The notes under the pieces are model-generated. The model saw only the letters and a program-made list of their open reading frames with translations. It was not told the origin of the DNA and did not search any database. A stretch of 34,641 bases of DNA from Halieaceae bacterium (GTDB taxonomy: Bacteria > Pseudomonadota > Gammaproteobacteria > Pseudomonadales > Halieaceae). Positions within the stretch are counted from its first letter, which is position 1. Each line of letters opens with the position of its first letter. The stretch lies in contig CABYEX010000016.1 in assembly GCA_902518075.1 (NCBI GenBank), forward strand, positions 1 to 34,641, in the 5' to 3' direction. Position numbers and translations under genes: made by a program. This document shows, in pieces, positions 9,093-18,127 of this stretch.

Positions 9093-9356
9093 TTATTCGC
9101 ATGCCGACTGAGCGAGCTGAACGATATCTCCTGATCGCCCCTCTCGCCCGCGAACATCCTGGCCAGCGCGCTGTGCAAAGATAAAATCGCCCAGCGCCAA
9201 TTGTTGATCATTCAGCGCCGTATCGCAGTCCGCCGATATCAAATCAGAGGCGTCGACTGCCTCACTGAAAAGGGCGACTATCAAAAAAATAGAGCGCGCG
9301 ATGGATGCGGACAGTGCCGCTGTCCTGGAAAAAAGCAACGCTTCAACACTATTCAA
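9093..9356 (-). CDS. Possible small exported protein, low confidence
   Basis: This 87-residue frame has no ATG; the first usable codon is TTG at 9356, directly against an AGGAG. It begins 22 bp after the stop of the carboxymuconolactone-decarboxylase-like gene and is in the same reading frame as that stop. The middle has a hydrophobic run (IARSIFLIVALF) ending at a signal-peptide-like VDAS. The remainder contains two cysteines, in SADCDTA and near the end in QSACE. Codon choice looks gene-like. I do not recognise a family, and it could be non-coding. Confidence 0.28.
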   Translation of the reverse strand: MNSVEALLFSRTAALSASIARSIFLIVALFSEAVDASDLISADCDTALNDQQLALGDFIFAQRAGQDVRGREGRSGDIVQLAQSACE

Positions 9357-9377
9357 CTCCTGATGAGTATTGCGGGA

Positions 9378-9941
9378 TCACGGGCACAGATCTGGATCCA
9401 GTTTCAGATCCTCATCCAACTGCACACCAAACGTATTCAGCATCATCGACACCTGCGTGTACTGCGCCACAGTCATCACCAAATCCATCCGCTGCTTTTC
9501 AGAATACTCACCCAATGTCTCCCAAGTAGCATCGCTGATAAAAGCATCAGCAGTGAGCTCATCGGTGGCCACTAGTAAAGCGCGATCGCTGTCACACCAT
9601 TCAGGGGCGTCGGGCCCCATCTTAATGCGGGCAATCTCGACCTCGGTCAGACCACAGTCCAAACCGATACGCACGTGCTGCGCCCATTCGTAGCCGGATT
9701 TCCAATTGAAGCCTGCTCGCAGAATCACCAGCTCCCGGTCTCGGGGGCTGAGACTGTTGGCATCCGACAGGATATAACCGCCCCAGGCCATAAAGCGCTT
9801 AAACGCCTTGGGTGCGTGGGCCAGTGTGCGGAAAATGTTAAGCACCGGCATCGCCTTGAAGCGAGGCCCCAGCAACGCGAGCAATTCGGGCGCCATGTCC
9901 GCTTCAGCCAATGGCGCGATGCGCGCAGCGTTTAGTCTCAT
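9378..9941 (-). CDS. Carboxymuconolactone decarboxylase / AhpD-like family protein
   Basis: The 187-residue protein has the all-helical AhpD-like core, with the typical central segment SPRDRELVILRAGFNWKSGY followed by EWAQHVRIG. The redox CxxC pair of true AhpD is missing, so a peroxidase role is unlikely; this resembles the large group of CMD-like proteins of unknown reaction that often accompany catabolic genes. A strong ribosome binding site (GGAGGTGAG) sits just before the ATG. Its stop is followed in frame by the doubtful small frame at 9093-9356. Confidence 0.85.
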   Translation of the reverse strand: MRLNAARIAPLAEADMAPELLALLGPRFKAMPVLNIFRTLAHAPKAFKRFMAWGGYILSDANSLSPRDRELVILRAGFNWKSGYEWAQHVRIGLDCGLTEVEIARIKMGPDAPEWCDSDRALLVATDELTADAFISDATWETLGEYSEKQRMDLVMTVAQYTQVSMMLNTFGVQLDEDLKLDPDLCP

Positions 9942-10157
9942 CTCTCACCTCCGATCAATAAGCGTCTCGCTAGACCCAATTTCAGTTCGGATGATATTAC
10001 CGCAAGCGTTGCGCTCACCCCGCACTGCGACCCTGGGGCGTGTTACTGGGTTTTGGTATGGTGCGCTCCCAACGGGCTCCCAATAAGCCTGCGGTGGGCT
10101 GTCAGATAAGACGGCGGGTGGAGCCTATTTGGGGAGCAATTCAGCGACGGAAGGTTT

Positions 10158-11171
10158 ATGGATCCACTCAGTCAGGCAGCGATTGGCGCTGCCGCCGCAC
10201 AATCGGGTAGCAAGGCCAGCACCCTGCGCCACGCGCTCTGGATCGGTGCGCTGGCCGGCATGGCCCCTGATCTGGATGTGTTGATCCAATCCAATACTGA
10301 CCCCCTACTGGCGCTGGAATACCACCGGCAATTCACGCACTCGCTGTTTTTTGCCCCCGTCGGCGCGCTGGTCTGTGCATGCGTCTTCTATCCCTTGGTC
10401 AGGCAGCGTCTGTCTTTTAAGAGCGTGTGGTTTTTCGCCGCGCTGGGCTACGGTACTCATGGCTTGTTAGATGCCTGCACCACCTACGGCACGCAATTAC
10501 TTTGGCCCCTGACCAACGCGCGCTTCGCGTGGCACAACGTGTCAGTGATCGACCCATTATTCACCCTGCCTTTGCTGGTGCTTTTGCTGATATCTGCTGT
10601 TCGGCGGCAGCCGAGGCTCGCGATCTACGGATTTTGCTGGGCGCTCTGTTACCTGGGATTTGGTTTAGTGCAACATCAACGCGCGTTATCCGCTACTGAG
10701 AGCATCGTCAGCCATCGCCAACACGAGCCGACTCGACTTGAGGTGAAGCCGGGCTTTGCCAACTTGCTGGTCTGGAAAGCTCTTTACGAATATGAAGAGC
10801 GTTACTACGTCGACGCTGTGCGTGTGGGGATTAATCCAACCTATTTCCCGGGCGAATCAGCGGCCAAACTCAACGCGGGCCGCGATTTCCCGTTCCTAAT
10901 ATCGACGTCGCAGCAAGCCAAGGACATAGAGCGTTTTCGTTGGTTTTCTGATGACTGGTTAGCACTCGATGATAAAGACGCGGCAATGATCGTTGATATG
11001 CGTTACTCGCAAATCCCAAATGCAATTAAAGGACTGTGGGGTATTAGAGTGCAGGCCGAGAAAGCCGAGACAGAACACATCGATTGGACTGTGCAGCGCG
11101 AAACCGGTGCCGAGGAGCTCAGCGTTTTTTGGGCTCAACTGATGGGCAGAAACGCGGTGCCATTACCCTAG
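10158..11171 (+). CDS. YdjM-type (DUF457) metal-dependent membrane hydrolase family protein
   Basis: The 337-residue protein starts with the family signature MDPLSQAAIGAA. It then carries candidate metal ligands in APDLDVL, HRQFTHSLFF and HGLLDACTTYG. Four or five membrane segments fill residues 30-190, followed by a soluble C-terminal part of about 150 residues. E. coli YdjM is a LexA-controlled inner-membrane member; the activity of the family is not established, although a metal-dependent hydrolase is assumed. A GGAAGG ribosome binding site precedes the ATG. A candidate terminator follows at 11230-11274, separating it from cysK. Confidence 0.82.
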   Translation: MDPLSQAAIGAAAAQSGSKASTLRHALWIGALAGMAPDLDVLIQSNTDPLLALEYHRQFTHSLFFAPVGALVCACVFYPLVRQRLSFKSVWFFAALGYGTHGLLDACTTYGTQLLWPLTNARFAWHNVSVIDPLFTLPLLVLLLISAVRRQPRLAIYGFCWALCYLGFGLVQHQRALSATESIVSHRQHEPTRLEVKPGFANLLVWKALYEYEERYYVDAVRVGINPTYFPGESAAKLNAGRDFPFLISTSQQAKDIERFRWFSDDWLALDDKDAAMIVDMRYSQIPNAIKGLWGIRVQAEKAETEHIDWTVQRETGAEELSVFWAQLMGRNAVPLP

Positions 11172-11229
11172 CTTCGGTAACAAAAAGCACTGATCAATAC
11201 TGAGTGTGGGCCGCAAAACCCGCTGCTTA

Positions 11230-11274
11230 ACCCCAATTGTCTTGTTGCTTCGCCTCGCTTGGGGTAGTTTTTCT
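11230..11274 (+). terminator. Candidate rho-independent terminator
   Basis: An ACCCCAA / TTGGGGT stem (7 bp) encloses a 22-base loop and is followed by a T-rich run (AGTTTTTC). It sits 58 bp after the YdjM-type gene and before cysK. The long loop lowers the confidence. Confidence 0.45.
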
Positions 11275-11305
11275 TTTCTGAATAACAACCCAAGACATCA
11301 TAGCT

Positions 11306-12358
11306 ATGGCACGCGGCAAATTTCAGAACATCGTCGAGACCGTGGGTGATACACCCATCGTCAAAATCAATCACCTTTCCCCAGAACACGTGACCATGTG
11401 GGCAAAAATCGAGGCGTTCAACCCGCTGGGCTCAGTCAAAGACAGACTGGCCATGGGCATTATCGAGGCCGCAGAGGACACGGGTGAGCTAAAGCCGGGG
11501 CAGACCGTGATTGAAGCCACTTCGGGTAATACCGGCATTGGCTTGGCGATGGTGTGCGCGGCCAAAGGTTACCCGTTTGTCTCGGTGATGGTGGAGACCT
11601 TCTCGGTTGAGCGCCGTAAACTCATGCGCTTTCTCGGGGCCAAGGTGATCCTCACGCCCAAGGAAGAGAAAGGAATGGGCATGGTCACCAAGTGCCGGGA
11701 ACTGGCGGAAGCCAATGGCTGGTTCATGGCACGACAATTTGAAAACCCCGCCAATGCTGATATCCACGAGCGCACCACGGCGCGCGAAATCATGGATGCC
11801 TTTGAGGGCGAGCAACTCGATTACTTTGTCTCGGGTTACGGCACCGGCGGCACGTTGACAGGCGTGGCCCGCGTGCTCCGTGCCGAACGACCGGAAACCA
11901 AGATCGTTACCACCGAGCCAGATGGCGCCGCGCTGTTATCTGATGGTCGGGCACAGGAACGTCGGGAGGACGGCTCTGCCAGCGGTAGCCACCCCGCCTG
12001 GGCACCTCACATGATTCAGGGCTGGACCCCGGATTTCATCCCGCTGGTAGCTCAGGAGTCCATCGACAAAGGTTACATTGACGAGGTGGTGCCGGTGTCA
12101 GCGGATACCTCGTTTGCCACTGCGCAGGCTCTGGCGCAAAAAGAAGGCATTTTTTGCGGCATCTCCTGCGGTGCTACGTTTGCCGCGGCACTGGATGTCG
12201 CACAGCGTGCCGTGCCCGGCTCTGTCATTTTGTGCACGCTGCCCGATACTGGAGAACGATATCTGTCTACCCCGCTGTTCGGTGATATCGAAGCCGAAAT
12301 GACCGAGGACGAGTGGACGCTGGCGCGATCCACTCCCAGCGCGGTGTTGGCAACGTAA
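11306..12358 (+). CDS. cysK: Cysteine synthase (O-acetylserine sulfhydrylase)
   Basis: This PLP enzyme of 350 residues makes cysteine from O-acetylserine and sulfide. The Schiff-base lysine is Lys45 in NPLGSVKDR. The substrate loop TSGNTG lies at 72-77, and the PLP phosphate loop GTGGTLTG at about 184-191. The C-terminal part carries GISCGAT and the conserved LPDTGERYLSTPLF. An insertion of roughly 15 residues (around SDGRAQERREDGSASGSHPA) precedes HMIQGWTPDFIP; similar insertions occur in other proteobacterial homologues. Only a weak ribosome binding site is seen. CysK and CysM types are hard to separate here; the symbol is the more general choice. Confidence 0.9.
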   Translation: MARGKFQNIVETVGDTPIVKINHLSPEHVTMWAKIEAFNPLGSVKDRLAMGIIEAAEDTGELKPGQTVIEATSGNTGIGLAMVCAAKGYPFVSVMVETFSVERRKLMRFLGAKVILTPKEEKGMGMVTKCRELAEANGWFMARQFENPANADIHERTTAREIMDAFEGEQLDYFVSGYGTGGTLTGVARVLRAERPETKIVTTEPDGAALLSDGRAQERREDGSASGSHPAWAPHMIQGWTPDFIPLVAQESIDKGYIDEVVPVSADTSFATAQALAQKEGIFCGISCGATFAAALDVAQRAVPGSVILCTLPDTGERYLSTPLFGDIEAEMTEDEWTLARSTPSAVLAT

Positions 12359-12452
12359 AAGTTACTAACGAACCGATCCACTACCAACTGCCCTGATCCG
12401 GGAGGGCACCTACGCGTATTCACACTGTGCTCATGTGTGAGAGGACGCACCT

Positions 12453-13049
12453 ATGCCGCAGCTCCGACAGTTCAATCACATTCGAACGCTATTCATTTTT
12501 CTCGTCACATTTGCGATTGCTAACCACGCCATGACCATAGAGGAACCGACATATCAGGTGGAAAAGGTCTGGGAGGCCGAGCAGATCGAGATCCGCGCAT
12601 ATGCGCCCCGAATTATGGCGGTCACGGGTATGGACGATTCTAACGGCGGTTTTAGGGTGCTAGCAGGTTATATCTTTGGCGGTAACGCCGAGGAAGAAAA
12701 AATCGCCATGACCGCGCCCGTGCAACAGAGCATGGCCGGTGAGAAAGAAATGGCCTTTATGATGCCCGCCGAATATGCACTCGATGACCTACCCGCACCA
12801 GAGGATCAGCGGGTGTCTTTTCGGGAAGCACCAGCCTACACCGCCGCCGTCATTCGGTTCAGCGGATGGGCCTCGGCGGAAAAAGCCGATAAAAATTGGC
12901 AGCAGTTGCGGCGCTTTCTGATTGCGAAAGACATCGATATCACTGGCGAGCCTACGCTGAACCAATACAACCCTCCCTGGACCCTGCCTTTCATGCGCCG
13001 AAACGAAATCATTGTGCCGGTTGCGTTTCCATTCACTGCGATGAACTGA
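12453..13049 (+). CDS. SOUL-family haem-binding protein, exported
   Basis: The 198-residue protein has an N-terminal hydrophobic segment (TLFIFLVTFAIANHA) that looks like a signal peptide. The SOUL/HBP signature follows: EEPTYQVEKVWEAEQIEIR, then FRVLAGYIFGGN and EEKIAMTAPV. Members bind haem or other tetrapyrroles; the bacterial role is not settled. A GAGGA ribosome binding site lies eight bases before the ATG. It stands between cysK and the P450 gene on the same strand, but the spacing does not require co-transcription. Confidence 0.87.
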   Translation: MPQLRQFNHIRTLFIFLVTFAIANHAMTIEEPTYQVEKVWEAEQIEIRAYAPRIMAVTGMDDSNGGFRVLAGYIFGGNAEEEKIAMTAPVQQSMAGEKEMAFMMPAEYALDDLPAPEDQRVSFREAPAYTAAVIRFSGWASAEKADKNWQQLRRFLIAKDIDITGEPTLNQYNPPWTLPFMRRNEIIVPVAFPFTAMN

Positions 13050-13136
13050 GCACTTTCCCACCTCTTAAAGGGGGGTTGCCCAACATCGGCGAGCGATGGG
13101 TATACTGCAACCGATGTCGGCACGGCAGTGATACCC

Positions 13137-14399
13137 ATGGCTGAAGACACCACCCCTACAATGAATCTGGCAGACAGCGAGCACATCGAGTGCCCCTACA
13201 AAGCCTATGCTTCGCTCCATGAGGCAGGCGGAGTGGGGCGTGATCCCAACATTGGCACCATTGTCGCGGGTTATGACACCCTAGCGGCACTTGCAAGAAA
13301 TACTGGCGTGTACTCATCCGCCATCACTGAAGATGACCGCGGCCCACGACACATGGGCATTAACAGCGAACCGGTGCAGGACGATGTCGAGGAGATACTG
13401 TCCAATGCACACCCCATCGTTAACGCACTGTTCACCGCTGACCCACCCGAACACACCCGGCATCGCAAACTGATCAGCAAGGCACTGAGCCCACGCAGTG
13501 TGCGCGAACTGGAGCCACAGATACGTGAGATCACCACCGAGCTGATCGATGCATTTATCGACCGGGGTTCTGTCGATCTGATCCCCGAATTCGCGGTACC
13601 TCTGCCCGTGACGGTGATCGCCGACATTCTGGGCGTGGATCGCGCAGACATCTGGACTTTCAAGCACTGGGGTGACCTGATGATCTCAGGCAACATCGAC
13701 TTGCTAAGTCATGAGCGACGGCGCGAAGTAGCCTACGCCGTGGTCGAACTCCATGACTATTTTGTGCCCAGAATTGAAGATCGACGCCGCGAGCCAACGG
13801 ACGACTTACTAAGCATCATGGTGAATACCGAGGTGGATGGCGAGCCGCCACTGACCACCGAGGAGCTGCTGCCCATCATTGACCAGATCCTGCTCGCAGG
13901 TCATGAAACGACCACCAATCTGATCGGCAACGCTATGTTGGTGCTACTGAACGACGATGCCTTAATGAATCGGTTGCGCAACAACCCGGACGACATTCCA
14001 GCGATGGTCGAAGAGGCGCTGCGCTGGGATCCGCCCATTCAGTGCACCTACCGCCGCGCCACCCAGGATGACCGCATTGAGGGCGTCGAGGTGAAAGCCG
14101 GCGAGATGGTGATCCCGATGTGGGCTGGCGCCAACTGGGACCCAGAAGTGTTCCCCAACCCGGAGCAGTTTGACATCGATCGTCCGACCACCAAGCCACA
14201 CATGGGCTTTGGCTTCGGTCCCCACTTCTGTGCGGGCGCAGAGCTCGCCAGGCTTGAGGCCAAGATTGCGTTTGAGGAACTACTGGGGCGGCTTGGCGAC
14301 ATCAAGCTGGATGAGTCAGAGAGCGACCTCTCGCACCTACCCAGCTTCGCATCTCATGGCTACCAGAAAATCGGTCTGAGCTTCACAAGGATCGACTAA
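13137..14399 (+). CDS. Cytochrome P450
   Basis: This soluble bacterial class I P450 has about 420 residues. The oxygen-activation motif on helix I is LLAGHETTTN, and the ExxR pair is in EEALRW. The haem-binding loop is FGFGPHFCAGAELAR, with Cys365 as the axial ligand. It would hydroxylate a lipophilic substrate using electrons from a ferredoxin, but no ferredoxin or reductase gene is adjacent. An in-frame GTG at 13128 could also start the protein; I chose the ATG at 13137, though neither has a clear ribosome binding site. The substrate is unknown. Confidence 0.92.
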   Translation: MAEDTTPTMNLADSEHIECPYKAYASLHEAGGVGRDPNIGTIVAGYDTLAALARNTGVYSSAITEDDRGPRHMGINSEPVQDDVEEILSNAHPIVNALFTADPPEHTRHRKLISKALSPRSVRELEPQIREITTELIDAFIDRGSVDLIPEFAVPLPVTVIADILGVDRADIWTFKHWGDLMISGNIDLLSHERRREVAYAVVELHDYFVPRIEDRRREPTDDLLSIMVNTEVDGEPPLTTEELLPIIDQILLAGHETTTNLIGNAMLVLLNDDALMNRLRNNPDDIPAMVEEALRWDPPIQCTYRRATQDDRIEGVEVKAGEMVIPMWAGANWDPEVFPNPEQFDIDRPTTKPHMGFGFGPHFCAGAELARLEAKIAFEELLGRLGDIKLDESESDLSHLPSFASHGYQKIGLSFTRID

Positions 14400-14420
14400 T
14401 CTAGGCGTTGTTCGCTGGCG

Positions 14421-14454
14421 TTGGGTTTCTGCGGGGCCCTCAAAAGAAACCCAA
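14421..14454. terminator. Hairpin between convergent genes, possible bidirectional terminator
   Basis: A perfect 10-bp stem, TTGGGTTTCT / AGAAACCCAA, encloses a 14-base loop. It lies in the 61-bp gap between the P450 stop and the DUF47 stop. No T-run follows on either strand, so it may act as a weak terminator or mRNA 3' end stabiliser. Confidence 0.45.
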
Positions 14455-14460
14455 AAGTCC

Positions 14461-15141
14461 TCAGCTCGTGGCGATAAACTGGGCGCGGTGTGCCACCTTC
14501 TCTGCATTGTCGGCAATGTCTCCGATACCGGCCAGCAACTGATAGAGGAAGATGGCGTCGACCGGCGACAGCTCTGCCTCGCACTCCTGTAGCTTGGCAC
14601 GCAGTGCGGCTTGGAGCTCGTCGCTGCGGCGCTCACCCGCTTCGACCTGTGAAACAAAACTGAGGATGACATTGGTCTGACGGGTGCCAAAAGCCGACCG
14701 AGATAGCTCTCGCGTCGCACCGATAATTTTCACGACGGTACGGCTCACACCCACCACAACGTCTATAAATTCTCTGAGGTCAGTCGTTAATGGCGCAGGA
14801 AAAGCTAACTGACGGCCTAATGAGATACCCGATACCTCTTTGACACCGTTGGCCATCTTGTCCTGAACACGCACCAGTTCAAGCAGGTCTGCCCGTGACA
14901 CAGACATCCACAGTCCGCGGGGCAAGTTGCTGCGAACCTCCTGCTTGAGTTCATCTGCCAGACCCTCAAATCGGCAGATGTCTTCTCGCACCTCACCCGC
15001 GCGACCCCAGCGCCCCGCTTGAGCCTCTTCAAAGTACAACGGCAGACGCTCCACGCAATCCACACAGACACCAGCATGCCGCTCCAGCAACGCGAGTGGC
15101 GAGTTACTAATGACTTCTGAGATTGCGGGTTTAACCGCCAT
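14461..15141 (-). CDS. DUF47 / PhoU-like protein (TIGR00153 family), Pit partner
   Basis: The 226-residue all-helical protein belongs to the DUF47/TIGR00153 family, distant relatives of PhoU. Such proteins are nearly always encoded beside Pit phosphate transporters and are thought to modulate them. Supporting features are the start NSPLALLERHAGVCVDCVERL, the helix RADLLELVRVQDKMANGVKEV and the C-terminal LLAGIGDIADNAEKVAHR, where acidic residues could bind metal as in PhoU. It follows the pit gene on the same strand with a 42-bp gap; the pit-first order is the reverse of the more common arrangement. Confidence 0.85.
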   Translation of the reverse strand: MAVKPAISEVISNSPLALLERHAGVCVDCVERLPLYFEEAQAGRWGRAGEVREDICRFEGLADELKQEVRSNLPRGLWMSVSRADLLELVRVQDKMANGVKEVSGISLGRQLAFPAPLTTDLREFIDVVVGVSRTVVKIIGATRELSRSAFGTRQTNVILSFVSQVEAGERRSDELQAALRAKLQECEAELSPVDAIFLYQLLAGIGDIADNAEKVAHRAQFIATS

Positions 15142-15183
15142 AACACTAGGCTCCTTGCTCTCACTCTAGCGGGTTATACCTTA

Positions 15184-16461
15184 CTAACCAAAGATCGACC
15201 GTAAAATGTAAAAAAAGACAACGGCCAGACCGGCGCCGGCGGGTAACGTCACCACCCAGGACGATACAATCGCCCAAATAGTAGGAAGGTGCAGTGCCTC
15301 CACACCTCGTGCCAACCCTACACCCAATACAGCCCCTACCAATGTGTGCGTGGTTGAAATGGGCAAGCCCGTTGCTGACGCCAACACAACCGTGGTCGCA
15401 GCCGCCAGTTCGGCGGCAAAACCGCGACTTGGGGTTAACTCTGTGATTTTACGCCCAATAGTTTGAATCACTCGCCACCCGTAGGTGGAGAGACCAAACA
15501 CAATCCCCACCGCGCCAACTGCCAAGACCCACCACGGCATGATGCTCGTCACACCAACGATCCCACCGGACTGTACGGTGCTGACCACTGCAGCCAGCGG
15601 TCCAACCGCATTCGCGACGTCATTTGACCCATGTGCAAAAGCCATGGCACAGGCAGTAAAGATCATCAGTATGCCGAAGACGCGCTCAACGTTCTCAATA
15701 GAGTTCTCATCTTTCCCGCTGGGTTTCAGCCGGCTTAGCAAGACCCCCCCTACCAGCGCCATAGCCAAGCCGACGCCTACGGACAGTGCGAGCGCATTGG
15801 CGAAATTTGAGCCAAAACCCAAGTCCGCACTGAGACCGACATGCTTAAGCCCCTTGGTCAAGGTGACCATAGAGATCATAAAGCCCACGAGCCACATATA
15901 AACCGGCACGTAACGACGCGCGCGAACAAACGGATCGTCCTGATCGAGGATCAGCGATCTCACAGAAATAAACAGCGCGAAAGCGATGCCGCCCGCCAGC
16001 AAAGGAGATACGATCCAACTCGCCGCAATGGTGCCCACCTGGCCCCAGTCGACCGCGTCCACCGAGATACCGACCGCAGCAAATCCCACGATTGCACCCA
16101 CAATGGAATGTGTCGTGGAGACAGGCCAACCGTTCAAACTGGCAATATACAGCCACGTGCCGGCAGCCAATAGGGCTGACAGCATCCCGTATACCAAGAG
16201 CTCAGGTGTGTCTGACATCAAGCCGGGGTCGACGATCCCTTTACGGATGGTAGAAGTGACCTCGCCACCCGCGAGGTAGGCACCCGTAAACTCAAAGATC
16301 GCCGCCACAACAATCGCTTGCTTCAAGGTCAAGGCGCGCGCGCCCACCGACGTGCCCATGGCATTCGCCACGTCGTTTGCGCCAATACCCCAGGCCATGA
16401 ACAGGCCAAAGGCGCAGGCCAATAACAGTAATAACGTCCCGTAAGACCCAATGACGTCCAT
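15184..16461 (-). CDS. pit: Inorganic phosphate transporter, PiT family
   Basis: The 425-residue inner-membrane protein carries phosphate coupled to a cation. Two internally repeated signatures mark the PiT family: GANDVANAMGTSVGARALT near the N-terminus and AHGSNDVANAVGPLAAV in the second half. Each repeat is followed by a membrane segment with a small-residue loop (GWPVSTTHSIVGAIVGF and GLPISTTHTLVGAVLG). About 10-12 membrane segments are present. A Pho-box-like array with a well-placed -10 lies directly upstream, suggesting control by phosphate supply, whereas PitA of E. coli is usually regarded as largely constitutive. The DUF47 gene follows as its partner. Confidence 0.92.
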   Translation of the reverse strand: MDVIGSYGTLLLLLACAFGLFMAWGIGANDVANAMGTSVGARALTLKQAIVVAAIFEFTGAYLAGGEVTSTIRKGIVDPGLMSDTPELLVYGMLSALLAAGTWLYIASLNGWPVSTTHSIVGAIVGFAAVGISVDAVDWGQVGTIAASWIVSPLLAGGIAFALFISVRSLILDQDDPFVRARRYVPVYMWLVGFMISMVTLTKGLKHVGLSADLGFGSNFANALALSVGVGLAMALVGGVLLSRLKPSGKDENSIENVERVFGILMIFTACAMAFAHGSNDVANAVGPLAAVVSTVQSGGIVGVTSIMPWWVLAVGAVGIVFGLSTYGWRVIQTIGRKITELTPSRGFAAELAAATTVVLASATGLPISTTHTLVGAVLGVGLARGVEALHLPTIWAIVSSWVVTLPAGAGLAVVFFYILRSIFG

Positions 16462-16494
16462 TGGGTGTCCTCAATGCAGATTCCTTAACCTAAT

Positions 16495-16539
16495 AGTATA
16501 TCGCTGGGAACATGACAGCCGTGTGAACCCGTTTGTCAG
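16495..16539 (-). promoter_or_regulatory. Pho-box-like promoter of pit
   Basis: Read on the minus strand, the 7-mers CTGACAA (16539-16533), GGTTCAC (16529-16523) and CTGTCAT (16518-16512) are spaced 10 and 11 bp apart. An 11-bp gap then leads to a -10-like TATACT (16500-16495). By my count the last two units match the E. coli Pho box at 10 of 18 positions, and the placement of the box in lieu of a -35 is typical of PhoB promoters. It would serve pit and DUF47. Confidence 0.5.
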
Positions 16540-16635
16540 CGAGCACGGCAATGAATCGCATTTCTAACAAAGCTGGACTTTATGAGACGCCTAGCTCAGC
16601 CTCCGTCGCCTGATATCTTTCATAGGACTCCAATA

Positions 16636-18027
16636 ATGAAGGGTGTGCTCAAACTCCTCGCGGCGCTAGGAGTGATCGCGGCTATTGTGCTGACGCATCG
16701 CTTAACGCTACAAGCAGGCAGCGTTGGCGCGGGCTATGCCGCCAAGCAAATTTGCTCGGGTATGTTTGTGGCGCGACTACCGGAGCAGTTTGTCCTTGAG
16801 ACGGATGTACTGCCGCGCCTTGCCACTGTCGAGCCCCTCGCAAAATTACTCGGCTATGAGGTCAATTACGGTCATCGGGAGGTGGCGGCTCGCATGCTGG
16901 GACAAGAGGTGACTGCACGGCACCGACGAGGCTACGGCTGCACGCTCGTCACGCCGGATCATGCACCACTATTTCCTTTTGTGGCTGCTGCTGATGGCAC
17001 CTCAACGCATCCCTTTAGCGCCGACGCGGCGCTGGCACCCATCACTCACGCCGCGCCGGCTGTACATGCGGGGGAGAAGCCGGCACTGCAATCTGCTCTG
17101 GACACCGCCTTTGCCGAACCGCCGGAAGGGGGACGGAATACCCTCGCCGTCATCGTCAGGCATCGCGGCGAAATGGTTGCAGAGCGGTACGGAGCACCCG
17201 TTATGAATACGACGCCAATGCAGGGCTGGTCGATGAACAAGAGCCTGATGGCGACGTTTATCGGGCGCCAAGTCGATCAAGGCAAGCTGGATTTGGACGG
17301 GTCCGTGGTGAATGCGCTGCAAGCGGCGGGTACCGATGCCGAAACCCTCGACAAAGTTAACCCGGTCCTCACATTACGGCACTTGCTGTCGATGACCACC
17401 GGCTTTGATTTCTCGGAACGTTATTTCCCCGGTGACGACGTAACCGACATGCTCTATCGGCAACCGCGTATGTGGTGGTCGGCGCCAGATACCGGCCATG
17501 CTCACACGCCAGGAGAGCAATGGGCCTATTCCAGTGGTGACATCAATACTGCTTCCTTGATGTGGCAGCAGTCGTTAGATGGAGAGCCCTACCCTGACTG
17601 GATCAAGGCTCAGTTTATTGAGTCCCTCGCACTTCAAGCCGTCGTGCTTGAACCCGACGCCAGCGGCGTGCAGGTGGGTTCTAGCTATGCGTACCTTACA
17701 GCGAGAGATTGGGCGCGCATGGGTCAGCTATGGCTGGATGCCTGGCACGGGCGGAGTGACGTAATCAGCCAACAGTGGCAACGGCAAGCTGTCACACCTG
17801 GCACCGCAAAAAGCGGCGAGATATATGGTCTCGGGTTTTGGCTCAACACCGGACACCAGGCGTTCCCCAGTGCACCCGAAAACACCTTTCATGCTGGCGG
17901 CAATTCCGGTCAATTCGTAGTTGTAATTCCAGAGGAAGAGCTGGTCGTGGTCCGACTTGGGCTCACCCTTAACGAGTCGCGAGCCAATATGGATGTTTTA
18001 CTGGCTGATGTGTTGGGGGTGCTCTAG
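16636..18027 (+). CDS. Exported serine hydrolase, class C beta-lactamase / 6-aminohexanoate-dimer hydrolase type
   Basis: This 463-residue member of the beta-lactamase/transpeptidase-like family has an N-terminal membrane or signal segment (VLKLLAALGVIAAIVL). The nucleophile motif is SMNK (Ser199, Lys202), the second element is YSSGD (Tyr298), and the third is HAGG (His419), as in 6-aminohexanoate-dimer hydrolases and related esterases. It probably hydrolyses an amide or ester in the periplasm; true beta-lactamase activity is unlikely without KTG. The ATG at 16636 was chosen because AGGA lies eight bases upstream and the signal segment follows directly; an open frame extends to 16582. It is divergent from pit and shares its control region. 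Confidence 0.82.
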   Translation: MKGVLKLLAALGVIAAIVLTHRLTLQAGSVGAGYAAKQICSGMFVARLPEQFVLETDVLPRLATVEPLAKLLGYEVNYGHREVAARMLGQEVTARHRRGYGCTLVTPDHAPLFPFVAAADGTSTHPFSADAALAPITHAAPAVHAGEKPALQSALDTAFAEPPEGGRNTLAVIVRHRGEMVAERYGAPVMNTTPMQGWSMNKSLMATFIGRQVDQGKLDLDGSVVNALQAAGTDAETLDKVNPVLTLRHLLSMTTGFDFSERYFPGDDVTDMLYRQPRMWWSAPDTGHAHTPGEQWAYSSGDINTASLMWQQSLDGEPYPDWIKAQFIESLALQAVVLEPDASGVQVGSSYAYLTARDWARMGQLWLDAWHGRSDVISQQWQRQAVTPGTAKSGEIYGLGFWLNTGHQAFPSAPENTFHAGGNSGQFVVVIPEEELVVVRLGLTLNESRANMDVLLADVLGVL

Positions 18028-18127
18028 CTTTTACGGGCGGCTCCGTCGGCTACTCACATAATCTCTTTCGTCCACCCTCTACTCATAGGTTGTTGTTTTT
18101 ATTGCGGATTAAATGAGAATTTTCCAT

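Noticed and set aside
16582..16635. Longer start of the serine hydrolase
   Set aside because: No ribosome binding site, and it would put 18 residues before a signal segment that fits well with the ATG at 16636.
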